From the NCBI RefSeq assembly GCF_902167145.1, contig NC_050096.1, positions 161,571,825 to 161,635,824 on the forward strand: DNA of 64,000 bases. The letters are read 5' to 3'. This stretch comes from Zea mays (lineage: Eukaryota; Streptophyta; Magnoliopsida; Poales; Poaceae). Below the pieces are notes generated by a model that had not been told where the DNA came from, searched no databases, and saw only the letters and a program-made list of their open reading frames with translations. Positions 36,191 through 46,975 of the stretch are shown here, piece by piece (within the stretch, counting starts at the first letter, position 1; each line of letters begins with the position of its first letter). A program made the position numbers and the translations under genes.

Positions 36191-37217
36191 GTTCTGATTA
36201 ATCATAATGACCCCGGGCGCGAACATAATCACCAGGTGTGCTGGGACCAAGTCTCACACATATGATGAATCATGGCACAGGATCGAATGTCACATCTTTA
36301 CTATACAATAGGAGTTCTGTACAAAATAAATAATTACATTATAAGGAGACAACGGTCCAGCAACCCAAAGTTGACTGGGAGACGACGGCCTAGACCTCTC
36401 ACGAACACATCACAACATCCTCCATACGCCTCACCCTTGGTACCTGTTCTTGACCTGTGGGGGGGGGGTGTGAGACAGCAAGAGTGAGCTCACATACGTT
36501 CATAGCTCAACAAGGGATCCTTTGTGTTAGATCGCGATCGTGCGGTTTGTGTCGTTCGCGGGTTTATAATGCGCTTAGTCTAATCTGAGCCATCGGACGC
36601 CGATCCAACGGTTCTGATGGGTCCTTACCCCTTCGCCGTGGCATTTTGCACAAGAGACCCTGTGAAATATGTGAATCAACCCACCGTCCAGCAGTAGGGG
36701 AGTGGTCAGTGTAGGGAGGTCCTTGGGTTGATTTTGCTGTGATGCCGGTCAGGCAAGGGATCCCTGCATTGGAGCTTCCTATAAACTATAGCGGTTTTTC
36801 TGAAGCTAGTGGAACTTTGTAAAGGCCTCGTAGTGTTACCCTGCCTCGCTTCCTTGGTAGAGGTGTATGGGGCCCGTACAACCTGTTCTTGGCCTGTGGG
36901 GGGTGTGAGACAGCAAGAGTGAGCTCACATACGTTCATAGCTCAACAAGTTGTGGGGAATAATGTGCATGAACTCGCCAAAGGTGGGAGCTCACATGAAG
37001 TGTAAGGCTTACCAAAGAGGATGGTTGAAGCTGAGCATAGCTTTTAAAGTTGGTCAAAATTTTATTAGCAATTACTAAGTATAAGTAAAAATAAGTGGCT
37101 GGATACCTATGCTTTCTAAATCACCCACTATTGACTATAAAAAAAATGAGACTATGGAATTTTAACCAATTATAAAAAAATGAATTACAAATCCTTTTGT
37201 ATCCCTTTTCTTACAAA
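36191..37217. repeat. Shuffled, partly inverted LTR segments
   Basis: About 36230-36515 and 36870-37080 are reverse-complement relatives of the Tekay LTR 3' part (compare 9360-9520: CTCACTCTTGCTGTCTCACA). Segments at about 36530-36690 and 36692-36870 are forward relatives of 7800-8030 and 8920-9095. The order and orientation cannot come from a simple deletion. Confidence 0.7.
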
Positions 37218-37252
37218 TCTCGAGGATGAGATTTCTGTTAAGGGGTAGGATT
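37218..37252 (+). promoter_or_regulatory. Pre-LTR block and polypurine tract of the scrambled element
   Basis: TCTCGAGGATGAGATT (37218-37233) is followed by TTAAGGGGTAGGATT touching the right LTR. It has one mismatch to the Tekay block. Confidence 0.78.
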
Positions 37253-38466
37253 TGTAACACCTCAAAATCTCATTTTGAGAATTATGTAAATTTTTTTCCA
37301 AAGATCTTGAATTAGTTTCTTTTTTTTGAGTTCCCATAACTTTTGAAGTCACATCTCCTAAAATAAAAGTTTTGTAATAAAGATTCAATAAAAGATTCTT
37401 CTATAAATTATCTTTTATTGAAATTTATAAGTATTAATGTCAGAACATCTTTTAATAAGTAACCATAAAATAGAAACTATTTGTCTTAAAATAATTATAT
37501 GTGTGCTACATATCCAAAAATATTTGCTTATGTAGGATAATAAATAAATGAATAAATAAAATAAAATGAATACTACATCACATGTTGGTTTTTGATTGTG
37601 CTCTTTATTTTGAATATTAAATATGAAACTGGAGTTAAATTTGAATTTGAAAGTTTCAAAATACAAAAAAATAGAAATAAGAAAAAGAAAAACAGGAATA
37701 GAAAAGAAAAGGAAAATGCCAGAACTGGCTCCGTGGGCCGAATTCCCTTTCCCCTGCGGCCCATAACCCAGCCTTATCTCTCTGCGCCGTGACACTGGCT
37801 GTGGGTCCCGGCTGTCAGTGCTATCTTCTTCCCCGTGACAATCTTCAACCAGACGCGCGATTTCCGCGGGCGCTTCAACCAGAATCCGTCGCTGCCGTTG
37901 TGATTCTCGGCCGAGCCCTCATCCCATCTCAACCGGAACGACCAAGCTTGCCCCTAGGCTATAAATCAGGACCGCTCCTGCCCTTATTCACCATGCTCGG
38001 CGTGCGCAGCAGGGAGGAATTAGGGAGGAGAGAGAAAAATGGATGCCACCGCGCCTTGATTCGTTTACACCGCGCCTGTGTCTGCGGTGTATGGCTTGGG
38101 CGATCCATTTTGTCATGGGGAAGATATCCCTGGCATCAAATCAATGGGCGGAATCCCGGTGGTGCGTCGATTTCTCGTCGGAGACGAACTCCACCATAGA
38201 TCCGTCTTCAGCCGTGGTCGTGTTCCTGCGCTTCATCAATCCGGGTAAGATGCCCTCTTCGAAGTTCTCCCTTGTCTCCGTTACGTTTTGAGCTCGTTAC
38301 CGTTTGATTTCGTGCACCTGGGGCTCGGTAATCACTCACCATTACCGGGGATCCGTGCCTCACTATGGCTAGGCGGGTTATCGCAACAATCCATGGTGTA
38401 TCACCCCTCTATCTGGTTCGGATTCGACTGAACTTCGTGTAGCGACCCCGAAACCCGGGTGTGACA
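37253..38466 (+). repeat. Right LTR of the scrambled element
   Basis: A 1214-bp LTR, TGTAACACCTC...GGGTGTGACA. It has a TATA box (TATAAATC at 37960-37967) followed by GC-rich sequence. Frames at 37789-38199 have no recognisable domain. Confidence 0.8.
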
Positions 38467-38471
38467 GGACT

Positions 38472-40172
38472 CAAGGATGGTTTGATGTCGTAATCCTTTC
38501 GTCATTGAATCAGACTCTGATGAAGACTCCCCAGAGATTCGTGAGGAGGTACCCTCTAGGTCTAGGTCCAAACGAGGAACATGATCTAGCAATGTTGTGA
38601 TGGGAGCTGAGGCCTCTGGGTCTCAGAGTGGTCGCGAGCGCACGGCTAGAACTCCTTCTAGTCGCTCTCGTCCTGCCGCTAATCCACAGGCCTAGGAACC
38701 TTCAAGTGATGATGAAGGTGGCAAAGACGATGTTTTTAATCTTACTCCCTTAGATGCTCTCATTGTTTGAGGGTTGGTTCTGCATAAGGCCCAGGCCAGG
38801 AGATCTGCGAATGAGGAGATCACTCATTTTAGTGCCAGTGGAGGCTCGACACTCCTTCATGACATGCGCTTCCAAAATCCTGCTCTCCACAGGAGAGACA
38901 TCCGCATCGAAGGTAATCGTTTTTGGATTATGCTGCATGTGGATTTCTATAACACGGTTATTCTTCCAAAGAAACTTCAACCTATTTTGCATTAGCGTTA
39001 TATAAAGTGGAGTGGTTGTGAAAACATTGGTGATAGGGAAATGTCTTTAGCTTTGAGGGCCTGTGAGAATAAGAATATGAAAAGCATCATGACTTTCAAT
39101 TTTGATTGGAATGATGAGATCATTGCACAGTTCTACTCCACTCTGTGGATCAAAAGTGCAGATGAAGAAAGTCCCTAGAACTTCCCCTACATGAAATTCT
39201 ATCTTGAAGGAAGTTGGTACAAAGTCAGCTATAGGAGGTTTGTCCACATCTTGGGAGTTTCTGACAATGACATAGCTGGAGACAGGATAAAGGTTCATGA
39301 TTTTCTCCCTCCTACTAAAGATGAAGCCAATGATCTTTATATTTCTGAGAATGATGAGTATTGGAAGTCAACTAATATGCACCAATATTATAGATATCTC
39401 AATGCTCTTTTCAGGACGACTCTCATCCCAAAAGGTGGAAATCAGATGAATATTTTGGGTGAGAGTAAAGTTCTTCTATCATTCATGAAACCAGATAGCA
39501 GTGGAAGACTGAATGTTTTTTTATATGATCTGCCAGGAGATCATTCATGCCTCATGCTCTCCCCTCAAAGGTTATCTGCATGCTCCTTTCATCATGAAAT
39601 TGATTGAAGTTGTTACTCAAATCAGATATGAGAAGGGCACCAGACATCTTCCTTACACCCCTTTTTGGATAGATCCCAATAATCCCGCAGGCAGGATGAA
39701 AAAGGCTCTTGCCAGTTCTCGTGAGCAGACTTCTGCTGGTCCCACCCATCCTTTTTCCGCTCATGGCACTCCCACACCACGTGGTCGTGGTCGTGGTCGA
39801 GGTCATGGTCGCGGTCTGGGAGCTCGATTGGCTCATGGGATTGCAGCCTTTTTCTCCATGTGCTGGGATATCTCTGCTGATGTGCATGAGCTGGCTAGGC
39901 ACCAGCGGGAGACGGATGACAATCTACATCACCAGTCAGTCTCCATGGGTCACCCATTTGCTCCCCGCTCTCCTGATGTGCCCCTTCATGCACCACCTCC
40001 TGATATAAATGAATGGCACCAGCAGGCCTACGGTGTCCCATTCATGTTTGCTGATGATGAAGAAGTTAAGGAAGAATTTTTTGCTAGTGATGCAGATCAA
40101 TTTGTCCCGCCTCCTTACCAAGGTGATCTGAGCCACTCCTCTTCTTATCCTCCCCTAGGATCCATCTGGTGA
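38472..40172 (+). pseudogene. Sirevirus env-like ORF
   Basis: Third ORF of the Sirevirus, downstream of pol, separated from the rest by the nested element. In one frame from about 38494 it encodes an acidic/serine-arginine stretch (ESDSDEDSPEIREEVPSRSR), then a globular part (RFQNPALHRRDIRIEGNRFW; FYLEGSWYKVSYRRFVHILG; ENDEYWKSTNMHQYYRYLNA) and after a frameshift near 39540 an RG-rich tail (RGRGRGRGHGRG at about 39780) and an acidic C-terminus ending at 40172. Five or more stops interrupt it. I see no clear signal peptide or membrane anchor, so 'env-like' refers to its position in the element and not to a proven role. Confidence 0.7.
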
Positions 40173-40808
40173 CACTCCTCCTCCTGCTAACCTAGGGGAA
40201 GAAAACTTTTTTGTGAATCTGGCTTCTCACTTCTTTGATCCCTCTCCTCCATGGTGATATGTGGTTATCCTTTCTCCTGTTTTTGGTGCTCGCTGCCAAA
40301 ATGGGGGAGAAGTTGCTGTTTGGTTGGTAGCCCTAGGGGCTGAACTATTTTATGTAATGAACAATGTGGTCTGTAATAACTTTGAGATGTTTAGTTGTGT
40401 ATGTGATGATGGCCTAGGGCCATGAACTTTGTTGTGCCATGATGATCATTATTGTAATAGCTAGCTAAGAACCTTTTTATGATCCTCTATGCTATGAGCT
40501 TTATCATCATGATCTCCTATGATATGTGATATGCTATGATGAAATTGAGTAAGTTTGTCATATGCATCATCATCTCTTATATGACAATAGTGTGTTGCAC
40601 CCATCGAATAATTGTAAAATGTGTTGATTATTCACTCCCTCCAAATGTGTTGCATAATTGACATATCAAGTCAATGTGAAGTTTCAAAACACATGCATAC
40701 ATTTAGGGGGAGCCGCACATACACAAGTATTCAAAATCTTGCTAGATACATTTTTTATCTGTATATACTCTAGTTTGTTTTGGCATCAATCACCAAAAAA
40801 GGGGAGAT
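40173..40808 (+). promoter_or_regulatory. Sirevirus 3' untranslated part with three purine tracts
   Basis: Purine runs at 40298-40312 (AAAATGGGGGAGAAG), 40704-40712 (AGGGGGAGC) and 40795-40808 (AAAAAAGGGGAGAT, touching the LTR). Multiple purine tracts before the 3' LTR are a described Sirevirus feature. The rest is non-coding and AT-rich. Confidence 0.65.
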
Positions 40809-42361
40809 TGTAAGTGCAATCAACCCTGACTGAGCGTTTTGGTGATTAAATGACAAAACAAACAGAGATTCTAACAAGTTTGCTCCTAGCAAGTATACAA
40901 TTATCTTAAAGACAGGAGGAGCACAGATTCCATATGTACACAAAGGGTAAAGCACTGAGGATTAAATATATACATCGTATGGCGTGATTCAAGTGCTTAT
41001 GAACGACGACCGTTTAAATTTTACAATTCTTGAGTTGTAGGATTCACCGTTCAATTAAGAGGGATCCACAAAATTTGAGTAAGCTGTCGTGATGAGCTCA
41101 TTCCAATTCTTTTCAAAATCCTCTAAGAAAACCTTGATTTTGATCATGAATGCTCTTGGAAAAGCTGTTTGAATTCTCCACTAAAACTTCCCCAAAGTTA
41201 TGTTCAGTTTCCTATAAACCAGCTCAACCAGTTTTAAAACCAGCTCAGCCAGTTTTTGAAAACCAGCTCAGCTAGTATTTGAAAACCAGCTCTGCCGGTT
41301 CTCAAACCAGCTCAGCCGATTTTAGACTGTTCCACTTTCCTGCTCTATCAGTCTTGAAAACCAGCTCAGCCAGTTTTCAGACCAGCTGAGCCGCTTTTGA
41401 CTCCGGTCCACCCTCTAGCTGAGTCGGACACTGAACCGAAAACCTTATGGCAGAAATCGGCTCAGCCAGTTTTTGGACCGGCTCAACCGGTTTTTGGTCA
41501 AAAAGGTCCAACGAACACCAGCTTTTGGGGGCTCCTTTATATACCCCTTTACTCTCTCTCTCTCTCTCTTCATTCACTCCTGCCCATCCATGAATTCTTG
41601 GCTGACCTACAGTCAAACAAGAGCATTCACTTCACCTCTCACACCCCAAATCGCATTCCCTTCAATCGTTTGAAGAACCCTTGGTGTGAGGTGTAGTTTG
41701 TTTAACTCGTTGGTGATTTCATCTCTATTCTCCCTTTCTCTTCATCTCTTGAGCTCATTGCAAACTTGAATCTTGTGTGGATTTGTTACTCTTGGAACCT
41801 TGTGTTCCTTGATAGATAGAGGTTGCTTGGGAGTCTCCAATTTATTGGACGACACCAAGAAGTTTGTATCACCCGCTCATTGAGCTAAGTTAAGAAGAGA
41901 TTGCTTTGACCTTGGTGGTCGGCTTGTGGAGGATTAGAGTTGGATAAGACCCGGCCCTTTGTGGGCTCCTCAACGAGGAGTAGGACACCTTTGTGGTGGT
42001 TGCCGAACTTTGGGTTAAATCATGTGTTCTTGTTGTGTTCTTGAGAAGTGCTTTTAATTGTTGGTCAGTTCATCTTTGTTTTATCTTGTGTGTGAATCTT
42101 GTGGAACCAGTCCACATTGATTTGACACCCATTCGAGTGGATCTTCTCTAGGGAAAGACATAAGAAAGAATCTCTCATTACTTCGTGCTATTTGTGTAAC
42201 TATTTATCTAATCTAAGTTGAGCAGGCTCAAACTTGTTCAGTTGGGAATAATACCAGCTGAACCAGTTTGCACCAGTGCAACTTGAAATTTGACATTATC
42301 TTGAAGTTTTTGGTGAGAAATTTCAGGTGTAGCCTATTCACCCCCCTCTAGGCTACTTTCA
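40809..42361 (+). repeat. 3' LTR of the Sirevirus
   Basis: A 1553-bp LTR colinear with 27280-28793. The palindrome array is at about 41210-41510, and the TATA box at 41539-41544 is followed by a longer CT run. It ends CTAGGCTACTTTCA before GATAG. Confidence 0.93.
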
Positions 42362-44573
42362 GATAGTCCTTCTCTTGGGATCTTTTAGTGGCTTTCTCCA
42401 GGATAGGTATCCCATCTCTTGCAATTCTAGAGATAGCCCTTGTAGCCAGAACTGGAATCTTCCTCTTGTATTTTTCTTCAATTTTTTACTTGCAACTTTG
42501 GTCCACCTTGGATCTGCCTCGTCATCTAGAAAGTAGCCCCTGCCCCTCTCGTCCATGCTGTCGAGTTTTCCTTTCTCCTCCTCCCTCCTCCTAAGAGCCT
42601 CCAGACTCCTAGATGCCATCTTCCTATTCTTAGGCACCACATTCGACTGCCCCCTAGCACTCAGCACAATCCCAGCTTCAACAGAACCTCTTTTATCTTC
42701 TCTAACCCTGCCCACTTCACTTAATTGAGTGCCATCCAGGTCCCCCTCTTTGATCTCCTCGCTGTTAGCTCTTCCTCTCAGCTCTAGTAATTCCTCTTCA
42801 TGCCTTTCCATCACTTCATCCTGATCACACACATTCGAATGTTGGCTGTCAATAAGAATAGACCCTCCGACTTTTTTGGTAGCCAAAACATTGACTTCAG
42901 CCATCCCTCCTAGCTCCTCTCTCCCCTGAAACCCCTTTTCCAGAACAGTTTTAGGATCTGATACCTTTGGCCTAGCACCTACCTCACAGCTCACCGCCCT
43001 AATCTCTTCACTAATGGCATAATCTTGGACAGATTCTGTGGCATCACTGTTTTCCACTCCTTCCTGAGAGTCACCAAGACTAGAGATCTATTCTTTTGTA
43101 GTTTCCTTTCCTTTCCTATCGAATCTTCCCCCTATTTTCCTCATCTCTTCCTCCTCAAAATGTCTCTATCTTTATTAGAGTCTTTGTTAGCTAGTTTATC
43201 CACCCCAGAAACACCACCCCGGTCTGCTCCGTGCTATTGAATTCCTTCGGCTAAGAAATTCAGCTCGTAGCCCACATTGTTGAAGAAGACTTCCACACAA
43301 CCTTTAATTCTGGAAGAGTTACAACATTATATTCTCACTCTCACAGGACCATCCCTTATCAGGCTTAATTCATCTATGCAATCGGCTTCCCCATTAGACT
43401 TGCTACTTCTTTGACAATGTTAACGACCCTAGCATGAACTAGGAGGTTGAAGATCTTAACCCATGTGATTTGTAAGCTTGCAAAAGATTTGGGATCCACA
43501 TTTGATTTAGAGATCTTCACTTTGAACCTATAAAAAGGCATCTCAAAGCTACTTAGTTTGGCATAGTTATCCAAGGAAGATATGTCTAGGAACGATACGA
43601 TAAATTCACATTTTTCCATCCTCCCCACTCCAAAATCCCACTTGACTTGAACCAAGTTATTAAGTTCTTCTTGAAGCTTCTCTTCGTTAGCCTCTCCTTC
43701 TAGAACATATATCATCACAGATAATCCAGTTGCCTGTTCCTTACCTTCTAGAACATCAATTCCAAAGAAGCCCTGGTCCAGAAGCCCAAAACCAAATAGA
43801 TTTAACTTCTTCTTCGAGCTACATTTTGTTGCCATGTGCCCCATCTCTTTACATTTGTAACACTAGGGTTCATTCATGCAATCTAATTGATGATGACCAG
43901 TTCAAGTACATCAAAAACATTTAATCTCCTTGATCGATTCCTGTTGAGTCCATGAATCCTTTTCCATATCCACTCCTTTTTCTGCAATCCAATGACCTGA
44001 CCGCTCTAGAAGCAGACAAAAACCCTTGCTCCCTTTCACTCTTAACAGCTTGCCTACCTTCCTGAAGATGGTGAACATCTCGACCTAGACCCCTCCGACC
44101 TCCAAGGCCACCCCTGGATGGAGCAAAAGAGATGTGCCCTCTCTAGCCCCTCTTCCAAGTCCTTGAGTCCCTAGAGAATCTATTGCCAGGAAAGCAACAC
44201 ACCTGCTCATATAACTCTGATCCAACCAAACCATACAGACCCCTCTGCAATTTGGCTCTCATATCTTTCTCCCTTATTTGCTCCGACTCCAAGAGATCAT
44301 AATCCTCCATCCACTCTTTTGGACGACAATCCCAACTGCTCTCCCATTGATCACGCCTGCAGGCCATGCCCCCTCTTTCACCACCTGAGCATAGGTTCTT
44401 GAGCGAGGAAAATGGAAACCTAACCTAGGAAGCCGACTGGAAAGGCGCCCTAGCTACCGGACTTCTTCTGTTTGAAAAGGGAAACCTTTTCCACCAGGAC
44501 GCCACGACCTGGGAACCCACATCCATGTGGCATTAACAGGCTTTTCAAACTGGCCAACAAGTTGGGTCGCTAA
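42362..44573 (-). pseudogene. LINE ORF1, main part
   Basis: On the minus strand, open frames at 44367-44143, 43844-43374 and 43057-42362 hold ORF1. The zinc knuckle CYKCKEMGHMATKC (CCHC) lies at about 43860-43818. The part after it (MPFYRFKVKISKSNVDPKSF; ITWVKIFNLLVHARVVNIVK) resembles the RNA-binding DUF4283-like region of plant LINE ORF1, and then comes a long acidic, low-complexity stretch (RHEEELLELRGRANSEEIKE). The frame then continues at 27279 after removal of the Sirevirus. Stops separate the frames. The right edge is the MITE at 44574. Confidence 0.78.
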
Positions 44574-44858
44574 GAGCATCTCCAACAATGCCTCAAACTA
44601 ATGCCTCAAATCGAAATATAGGGCTCTACACAGGAAAAACCACTCCAACAGTGTCTCAATTCAACAAATTTTGTCAAAAAACTATAGGGCACTCTCTCAA
44701 GTGCCTCAAATATACTACACCGTAGTGGGCTGCCCTATAATCTAGATTTGGGGCTTTACTGTTGGAGCGGGGTGTTTTGTTGGTGCCCTAAATTCTATAA
44801 AATTTACATATTTTTAAATTATAAGGCATTTTTATAGGTCACGTTGTTGGAGATGCTC
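44574..44858. mobile_element. Tourist-like MITE in the LINE
   Basis: A 285-bp element with TAA duplications (44571-44573 and 44859-44861) and terminal inverted repeats GAGCATCTCCAACAA/TTGTTGGAGATGCTC. The interior is AT-rich and has no ORF. The 3-bp duplication fits PIF/Harbinger-type elements. Confidence 0.85.
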
Positions 44859-45365
44859 TAAAAGGCCTTTTTCCTCCGCCCACTTCCTGAGCAGTTTTAT
44901 CTCCCACCTTGGGATCCTGCTCCAATGGCGACCGCTGTGATGAACCTTCTAGAAGAGTTGCATTATGCTGAAATAGATGAGGCTTAATTGTTCTGTCACC
45001 TTCCACCCAAGCCTATTTCACTTTGCCAGCCCCGCTCCTAGAGAGGAAACGACTAGGAGGAATCCATCCCTCCCTGCCCCCATGGTGAGGACCCATAAGG
45101 GTTCCCTCCACATGAATGGCTCCATGACCCAAATCCCTGAGGAGGAAGCTTCCATTCCCCTGGCCTCGACCAGCTCATGACCGACCCTCCTCAGAAATTT
45201 AGAAGATTGAATAAAATTGAGAATGATTAGCCCATCCTCACCTTCCTTTGCAGAAACCACCACTAACTTACTGGGAACTACGAGCGACACAGGGGGAGCG
45301 TCCGGTCGTCGGGGTGATTCCTACTCCTGCCGCCCCACCCTCAACTCCCTGAGCCACACTTCGTC
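44859..45365 (-). pseudogene. LINE 5' part, possible ORF1 N-terminus
   Basis: The minus strand is open at 45290-45018 (ILNFIQSSKFLRRVGHELVE and following) without a known domain. Its position upstream of the CCHC piece suggests the ORF1 N-terminus or leader. It is bounded by the MITE on the left and the next LTR on the right. Confidence 0.5.
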
Positions 45366-46707
45366 TGTAAGGAAAATGGACACTGGGCCATTTAGCTAAA
45401 GGGATTTTGATGTTTGATGATCAACATAACTTGTGGACTAATAAGTTTGCTAGTGTTTGTGTTTATAGTTCATAGGATGCGAAGAGGATTGGACTAAGGC
45501 ACTGAGGATGCAACACCTCAAAAGAAGACATAAAAGAAGCATAGAAGTCCAAGACTCAAAAACAAAAGAAGCCCAAGGAAACAACGAATAAATCCAAGAA
45601 GTAGGCTGTCAGCCAACACACTGGTGGCACACTAGACAGTCTGCGCAGAGAGGCCCACAATGGGTGCTCTCGGGCTGTAGCATCAGACTGTCCATTGTGC
45701 ACCGGACAGTATGAGTAACGGTCGGATTCAACGGTCGACTGCTATAGACCCCAATGGTCGGCTGACGAGCCAGGGCACCAGACTGTGAACAGTGCATGTC
45801 CGGTGTGCACCAGACTATCCGGTGCGCCCGTCGATAGAAAGCTGCTTCTTCTGTGCAATGGCTATAATTGTGGGGGAGGCTATAAATACCCCCAACCAGC
45901 CATTTTAAGGCGTTGGAGCCCAAGCAACATACCAAGGCATATTGTAGACATTTCCAAGTTCTCAATCACCCAAGTGCTAAATAGAATCACTCGGTGATTA
46001 GTGTATATGCTTTGTGAAGTGCTTAGGTTAGTTAGATCGCTTATGCGCTTGCCCTAGGTGTATCCTAGTTAGTTGAGTGAGTTTAGAAAAACCACACAGC
46101 CCCTCGGCTCTTGCGTGAGCTGTTGTAATTATACCGAGTGGGGCGAGAGTCTTGAGAGACCGTGACAACCGTGTTTATGTCATGACCGCCACCATGTACC
46201 AGAGGGAACGAGGCCCACGGCGTTTCGACCGGAAGCTCGATAGTGAATATGGCGGGGAGAGTCCGAGAGGAGCCAGAAGAGGAGCACCACTTGCGCATGG
46301 AGAAGGCCCGCAACTCTCTACATAGTTACTCGACCGAGGTGCTTGGCCCTCGTGTGGGCTACCCTTTGCGTAGGGGCACCAACGAGGATTAGTCGGAACC
46401 TTGCGTGGTTCCAGATACCTCAGTAAAAATACCAACGTCATCCATGAGAGTTTGTATCTCTATTTTGCTCTTTACCTTCCGCATTTATATTAAGTATTTA
46501 AGTTTCAATCTTGTCTTTCTAGTTAGATTATTTAGGATTGAAACTTAGCCTTTGCGGTAGAGATAGTAACCCTTATACAAAACTTAGTTTACACATTCTA
46601 GATCATTTATTTGCATGGGTTTTGCTCTACGGTTGTAATTGTGGCCTAGTTTAGAGATAGTTTTTAGAAGTCTTAATTCACCCCCTTAGGCGTCACCGTT
46701 TACTTCA
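45366..46707 (+). mobile_element. Probable solo LTR, Sirevirus-like copia, plus orientation
   Basis: The stretch starts TGTAAGGAAAATGGACACTG and ends near AATTCACCCCCTTAGGCGTCA, the style of a Sirevirus LTR end. A TATA box (45881-45888) and CCGGTGTGCACCAGAC/ATCCGGTGCGC palindrome-like pieces (about 45800) fit an LTR. Flanks TCGTC (45361-45365) and CCGTC (46708-46712) match at four of five bases if the end is at 46707; an end at 46695 is also possible, so the right boundary is uncertain by about 12 bp. No internal domain is present. Confidence 0.65.
45881..45888 (+). promoter_or_regulatory. TATA box of the 45366-46707 LTR
   Basis: TATAAATA in GGAGGC-TATAAATA-CCCCCAACC, mirroring the context of the minus-strand box at 24033-24040. 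Confidence 0.6.
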
Positions 46708-46975
46708 CCGTCGACGTGGTTGAGAAGGCCACGGCGTCGCACTATTGCTGTGGGCTGGCGACGCCACGCCCAGAGAAGTTTCCAGGCCCTACGGGTCGCC
46801 TCTCCTGCGAGGGGAGAGTGGGAGATGAAGGAGCCTTGCATCGATGTCACCGCCGGAGGAGCGCTCGCCTTCTTCGCGCACCGCCGCAATAGCCGCCCTC
46901 GGACCCCTCGCCTCGCTCTTCCTTGTTCCTCCCATTTTCCCTCCCTTCCCCATGTCACGATCAACTCATAGAAGC
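46708..46975 (-). other. GC-rich probable 5' leader of the LINE
   Basis: A GC-rich segment between the LTR and AT-rich flanking DNA. It continues the LINE if the 45366-46707 LTR is removed. No domain can be recognised, and the 5' end is set by the change in base composition. Confidence 0.4.

Larger units (their letters stand above)
35525..38466 (+). mobile_element. Scrambled non-autonomous gypsy-type (Tekay-related) LTR element
   Basis: A perfect GGACT duplication (35520-35524 and 38467-38471) brackets the element, so it is nested in the Sirevirus. The right LTR is 37253-38466. The left copy shares the first about 245 bases (35525-35770), then departs into other LTR-related segments, some forward and some inverted relative to the Tekay LTR. 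There is no gag or pol. A pre-LTR block and purine tract at 37218-37252 match the Tekay element. LTR ends are TGTAACACC and CCGGGTGTGACA. No primer site is clearly visible. Confidence 0.85.
27280..42361 (+). mobile_element. Sirevirus-type Ty1/copia retrotransposon with env-like ORF
   Basis: Plus-strand element bounded by a perfect GATAG duplication (27275-27279 and 42362-42366), with LTRs 27280-28793 and 40809-42361. It has a tRNA-Met type primer site, a long gag, copia domain order (protease, integrase, RT, RNase H), a post-pol spacer, an env-like ORF and three purine tracts before the 3' LTR. These are the hallmarks of the Sirevirus group. About 7% difference by eye in the first 175 LTR bases shows an older insertion than the Tekay copy. 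A 2.9-kb gypsy-type element (35525-38466) is nested between pol and the env-like ORF. Coding is broken by many stops and frameshifts. Confidence 0.93.
410..46975 (-). mobile_element. L1-type LINE, split into many pieces by later insertions
   Basis: Non-LTR retrotransposon on the minus strand. Its 5' end is on the right and its 3' end is lost to the left of the CACTA insertion. Surviving pieces are 410-513, 22202-23473, 24615-25347, 25953-27279, 42362-44573, 44859-45365 and about 46708-46975, roughly 6.4 kb in total, close to a normal plant LINE. In order from the 5' end they hold a GC-rich leader, ORF1 with a CCHC zinc knuckle, an endonuclease with GGDFN and SDHCP motifs, reverse transcriptase with an intact YADD box, and the start of the post-RT zf-RVT region. 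Reading continues sensibly across the junctions once each insertion and one copy of its target duplication are removed. The 5' boundary near 46975 is estimated from the end of GC-rich sequence. Confidence 0.85.

Noticed and set aside
37789..38291. Possible host exon in GC-rich sequence
   Set aside because: It lies wholly within the right LTR of the 35525-38466 element, downstream of its TATA box, and has no domain.
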